From Parolsenella sp958406235 (GTDB lineage: Bacteria > Actinomycetota > Coriobacteriia > Coriobacteriales > Atopobiaceae), in contig NZ_JBCLNF010000001.1 of assembly GCF_039062465.1 (NCBI RefSeq), forward strand, positions 124,001 to 188,000: 64,000 bases of DNA. The letters run 5' to 3'. The position numbers and the translations under genes were made by a program. This document shows, one piece after another, positions 61,359-64,000 of the stretch. Numbering within the stretch: position 1 is the first letter of the stretch; every line of letters begins with the position of its first letter. Below the pieces are notes generated by a model. The model searched no databases, had not been told where the DNA came from, and saw only the letters and a program-made list of their open reading frames with translations.

Positions 61359-61883
61359 ATGGGTGAGATGACCCCCAAGACAGCCAAGCCAAAGGCCCCC
61401 GCGCGCCCGCGCAAGCCGCGTCCCGTCGCGTTCGTGCGCTGCGGCGGCGGTAACAAGACCTGCGACGGCGCGCCGTCGTGCGGCCAGGGCTGCATTGGTT
61501 GCGGCAGTTGCGTCGAGGCTTGCAAGTTCGGCGCCATCAGCATGAACGAGCACGGCGTGGCCTTCGTCAACCGCGAACTCTGCCGCGGTTGCGGGGTCTG
61601 CGTGCGCAAGTGCCCGAAGGGCGTCATCGAGCTCGTCGACCCGGATCGCCCGATCCGCGTGCGCTGCGTGAACACCTCGCACCCACAGACGGCGAAGGAC
61701 AAGTGCCACATGAGCTGCATCGGCTGCGGTCGCTGCGTGCGCGTCTGCCCGACGGGCGCGATCAGCCTCGACCATGGACACGCCCGCATCGACTACGACG
61801 AGTGCATCGCCTGTGGCATGTGCGCAGTCACCTGCCCGCGCGGCGCCATCTCAGACGCCGGCGGCATGTTCGCGGCAGTGTAG
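61359..61883 (+). CDS. Polyferredoxin with several 4Fe-4S motifs
   Basis: A 174-residue iron-sulfur protein. After a Lys/Pro/Arg-rich N-terminus of about 25 residues comes CGGGNKTCDGAPSC, then four ferredoxin-like motifs: CIGCGSCVEAC near 46, CRGCGVCVRKC near 75, CIGCGRCVRVC near 121 and CIACGMCAVTC near 150. It resembles the C-terminal part of RnfB-type proteins. It sits between ygfK and the xanthine dehydrogenase gene (10-base gap), so it probably carries electrons between them. Two to four clusters can be expected. Start ATG with GAGGGGAACG upstream. Confidence 0.9.
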   Translation: MGEMTPKTAKPKAPARPRKPRPVAFVRCGGGNKTCDGAPSCGQGCIGCGSCVEACKFGAISMNEHGVAFVNRELCRGCGVCVRKCPKGVIELVDPDRPIRVRCVNTSHPQTAKDKCHMSCIGCGRCVRVCPTGAISLDHGHARIDYDECIACGMCAVTCPRGAISDAGGMFAAV

Positions 61884-61893
61884 GGGAGACGAC

Positions 61894-64000
61894 ATGACTA
61901 CCAACGAGAAGAAGACCGCCGTCGCGGCGCAGGGTACGCCGTCCAAGGCGTATGAGATCATCGTCAACGGGCGCGTCGAGGTGGCTCGCGAGAACAAGTC
62001 GCTCCTCCGCTTCCTGCGCGACGACCTCCACATCACGAGCGCCAAGGACGGCTGCTCCGAGGGTGCCTGCGGTGCCTGCATGGTCATCGTCGATGGTCGC
62101 GCCGTCCGCGCGTGCGTCCTCACGACGAAGCTCGCGGCCGGCCGTACCGTGACCACGGTCGAGGGCCTCACCCACGAGGAGCAGGAGGCCTTCGTCTATG
62201 CTTTCGGTGCCGTCGGCGCCGTCCAGTGCGGCTTCTGCATCCCCGGTATGGTCATCTCCGGCACCGCACTCGTGCGCAAGAACCCCGATCCCACGGAGGC
62301 CGAGGTCAAGCGTGCCATCCGCGGCAACGTCTGCCGATGCACCGGCTACAAGAAGATCATCGAGGGCATCCTGCTCGCCGCCGCCATCCTGCGCGGCGAC
62401 GAGGTGGTCGATCCCGCCCTCGAGCGCGGCGATGACTACGGTGTGGGCAAGCGCGCCTTCCGCGTCGACGTCCGCCGTAAGGTCCTCGGCTTTGGCAAGT
62501 ACCCTGACGACCTCGACCAGCGCGACTTCCCGGATATGGTCTTCGCGAGCGCCGTCCGCTCCCGCTTTCCGCGTGCCCGCGTGGTGAAGATCGACTTCGA
62601 GAAGGCGGCCAAGCAGCCCGGCATCCTCGGCATCCTCACCGCTGACGACGTGCCCGTCAACCAGGTGGGCCACCTCATCCAGGACTGGGACGTCATGATC
62701 GCGGAGGGCGACATCACTCGCTGCGTCGGAGATGCCATCGTGCTCGTGGTGGGCGAGACCCCGGCCCAGGTCGAGCGCGCAAAGAAGTTCGTGAAGGTCA
62801 CCTACGAGCAGCTCGAACCCGTCCGCAACATCGCGGAGGCCGCCGCTCCGAACGCCCCACTCATCCATGACGGCTTCCTCGCCTTCGGCAACCAGGTGAA
62901 GCTCGAGAACAACATCTGCCAGCAGCGTCACGTCACTCGCGGCGACGCCAAGACGGCGCTCGAGAACTCCGCGTTCACGGCGACGCAGAGCTTCACGACG
63001 CCGTTCACCGAGCACGCCTTCCTCGAGCCCGAGTGCGCCGTCGCTGCCCCTTACAAGGACGGCGTGAAGATCTGGTCGACGGACCAGGGCGCCTACGACA
63101 CGCGCAAGGAATGCGCGCACATGTTCGGCTGGGACGCCACGCCCGAGCGCGTCGTCGTCGAGACGATGCTCGTCGGCGGCGGCTTCGGTGGCAAGGAGGA
63201 CGTCTCCGTCCAGCACCTTGCCGCGCTGGCGGCGGTGCACTTCGGCCGAGCCGTCAAGTGCCGCCTCACGCGCCAGGAGTCGATCAACTTCCACCCGAAG
63301 CGCCACCCGATGGAGGGTACCTTCACGCTCGGTTGCGACGCCGAGGGCAACTTCACCGCGCTCGACTGCGAGATCAACTTCGACACGGGCGCCTACGCGA
63401 GCCTGTGTGGCCCGGTCCTTGAGCGCGCCTGTACGCACTCCGTCGGCCCCTACAAGTACCAGAACACCGACATCCGCGGCTATGGCTACTACACCAACAA
63501 CCCGCCTTCCGGCGCCTTCCGTGGCTTCGGCGTGTGCCAGAGCGAGTTCGCGCTCGAGAGCCTCATCGACATCCTTGCCGAGAAGGTCGGGCTGGACCCG
63601 TGGGAGATTCGCTACCGCAACGCCATTGAGCCGGGCGAGGTCCTCCCGAACGGCCAGATCGCGGACTGCTCCACCGCCCTGAAGGAGACCCTTGAGGCCG
63701 TGAAGGACGCCTACTACGCGCATCCCGGCCACGCAGGCATCGCCTGCTCGATGAAGAACTCGGGCGTCGGCGTCGGCCTTCCGGATGCGGGCCGCTGCAA
63801 CATCCGCGTCGAGCATGGCCGCGCCGTGGTCTATGCCGCCACGTCCGACATCGGCCAAGGCTGCAACACGGTCTTCCTGCAGGACGTCTCCGAGGCCTGC
63901 GGCCTTCCGCGCGAGCGCATCGAGAACGGTGAGTGCTCGACCGAGAACGCGCCTGACTCCGGAACCACCTCCGGCTCCCGCCAGACGGTGGTCACGGGCG
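61894..64000 (+). CDS. Selenium-dependent-type xanthine dehydrogenase (3' end cut by window)
   Basis: The enzyme oxidises xanthine to urate, or the reverse, at a molybdenum cofactor. The 702 codons present include the plant-type 2Fe-2S motif CSEGACGACM near 51, the second cluster region QCGFCIPGM and CRCTGYKKI near 110 and 147, the aldehyde-oxidase/xanthine-dehydrogenase hammerhead (VFASAVRSRFPRARV near 215), and molybdopterin-binding parts GGGFGGKEDVS near 428 and GAFRGFGVCQSEFALE near 539. The 2Fe-2S domain is fused directly to the Mo subunit with no FAD domain, the layout of the clostridial selenium-dependent enzyme. Electrons would leave through the neighbouring polyferredoxin or YgfK. 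Selenium dependence is inferred, as the Se is a labile ligand and not visible in sequence. Confidence 0.9.
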   Translation, partial: MTTNEKKTAVAAQGTPSKAYEIIVNGRVEVARENKSLLRFLRDDLHITSAKDGCSEGACGACMVIVDGRAVRACVLTTKLAAGRTVTTVEGLTHEEQEAFVYAFGAVGAVQCGFCIPGMVISGTALVRKNPDPTEAEVKRAIRGNVCRCTGYKKIIEGILLAAAILRGDEVVDPALERGDDYGVGKRAFRVDVRRKVLGFGKYPDDLDQRDFPDMVFASAVRSRFPRARVVKIDFEKAAKQPGILGILTADDVPVNQVGHLIQDWDVMIAEGDITRCVGDAIVLVVGETPAQVERAKKFVKVTYEQLEPVRNIAEAAAPNAPLIHDGFLAFGNQVKLENNICQQRHVTRGDAKTALENSAFTATQSFTTPFTEHAFLEPECAVAAPYKDGVKIWSTDQGAYDTRKECAHMFGWDATPERVVVETMLVGGGFGGKEDVSVQHLAALAAVHFGRAVKCRLTRQESINFHPKRHPMEGTFTLGCDAEGNFTALDCEINFDTGAYASLCGPVLERACTHSVGPYKYQNTDIRGYGYYTNNPPSGAFRGFGVCQSEFALESLIDILAEKVGLDPWEIRYRNAIEPGEVLPNGQIADCSTALKETLEAVKDAYYAHPGHAGIACSMKNSGVGVGLPDAGRCNIRVEHGRAVVYAATSDIGQGCNTVFLQDVSEACGLPRERIENGECSTENAPDSGTTSGSRQTVVTG

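Noticed and set aside
1..64000. tRNA and rRNA genes
   Set aside because: I looked by eye for T-loop (GGTTCGAnTCC) and rRNA-like sequence and found none. Without a covariance search a tRNA could still be missed.

Overview
The window is 64 kb of high-GC bacterial DNA. Codon use, gene content and the many small GC-rich dispersed repeats suggest an anaerobic, gut-type actinobacterium of the class Coriobacteriia, probably near Olsenella/Atopobiaceae. This is inferred from gene families only; no rRNA is present and no search could be run. I see no tRNA, rRNA, CRISPR array or intact transposase. Almost all the sequence is chromosomal genes, with one accessory island at about 32.8-41.5 kb.

Layout. 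0-2.3 kb: the 5' part of a membrane sensor protein and a frameshifted AAA-type ATPase. 2.6-6.6 kb: hypB, a 929-residue FeS/FAD oxidoreductase and hypA, a nickel-maturation set without hydrogenase structural genes. 6.6-15.3 kb: a MATE exporter, a LysR regulator divergent from an NhaC-type antiporter, a very unusual two-copy winged-helix/nucleotidyltransferase/choline-kinase fusion, and an amidohydrolase. 15.7-21.2 kb: the housekeeping run asp23, fakA, recG, rsmD, coaD. 21.9-26.4 kb: a MarR regulator with a heterodimeric ABC exporter. 26.7-32.1 kb: a C69 dipeptidase, then an HD protein, cysteine desulfurase and mnmA, divergent from an Rrf2 (CymR-like) regulator.

33.2-41.5 kb is a defence island read entirely on the minus strand: the remnant of a DUF4391 gene, a type III methyltransferase (Mod) whose start is out of frame across a run of seven G/C, a three-gene module that looks like a toxin-antitoxin-chaperone (HigB-like, XRE/HigA-like, SecB-like), the type III restriction subunit (Res), and a DUF4268 nuclease-fold protein. 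The TA-chaperone module sits between mod and res and has its own palindromic operator. This is the most interesting system in the window: a possibly phase-variable or decaying type III restriction system with an addiction module inside it.

41.6-53.3 kb: an acidic hypothetical protein, a CPA2 antiporter, an M20 dipeptidase, a DUF1275 membrane protein, a large membrane-anchored TPR-like protein, a small pentapeptide-type protein, and serC-serA followed by a shortened DUF1015 protein behind an intrinsic terminator. 53.6-64 kb: a YheO-type PAS/HTH regulator divergent from an anaerobic purine-degradation cluster: guanine deaminase, ssnA, ygfK, a polyferredoxin and the first 702 codons of a selenium-dependent-type xanthine dehydrogenase. 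Together these would deaminate guanine to xanthine and pass electrons between xanthine dehydrogenase, ferredoxin-like carriers and the YgfK flavoprotein.

Three dispersed repeat families recur in the gaps: a 23-37 bp palindrome around AAAGGGACAGTCCCTTT (four copies), a ~62 bp nested hairpin with arms like ACCTCTTGTAA (four copies, always 3' of genes), and a 140 bp element with 23 bp terminal inverted repeats (one copy).
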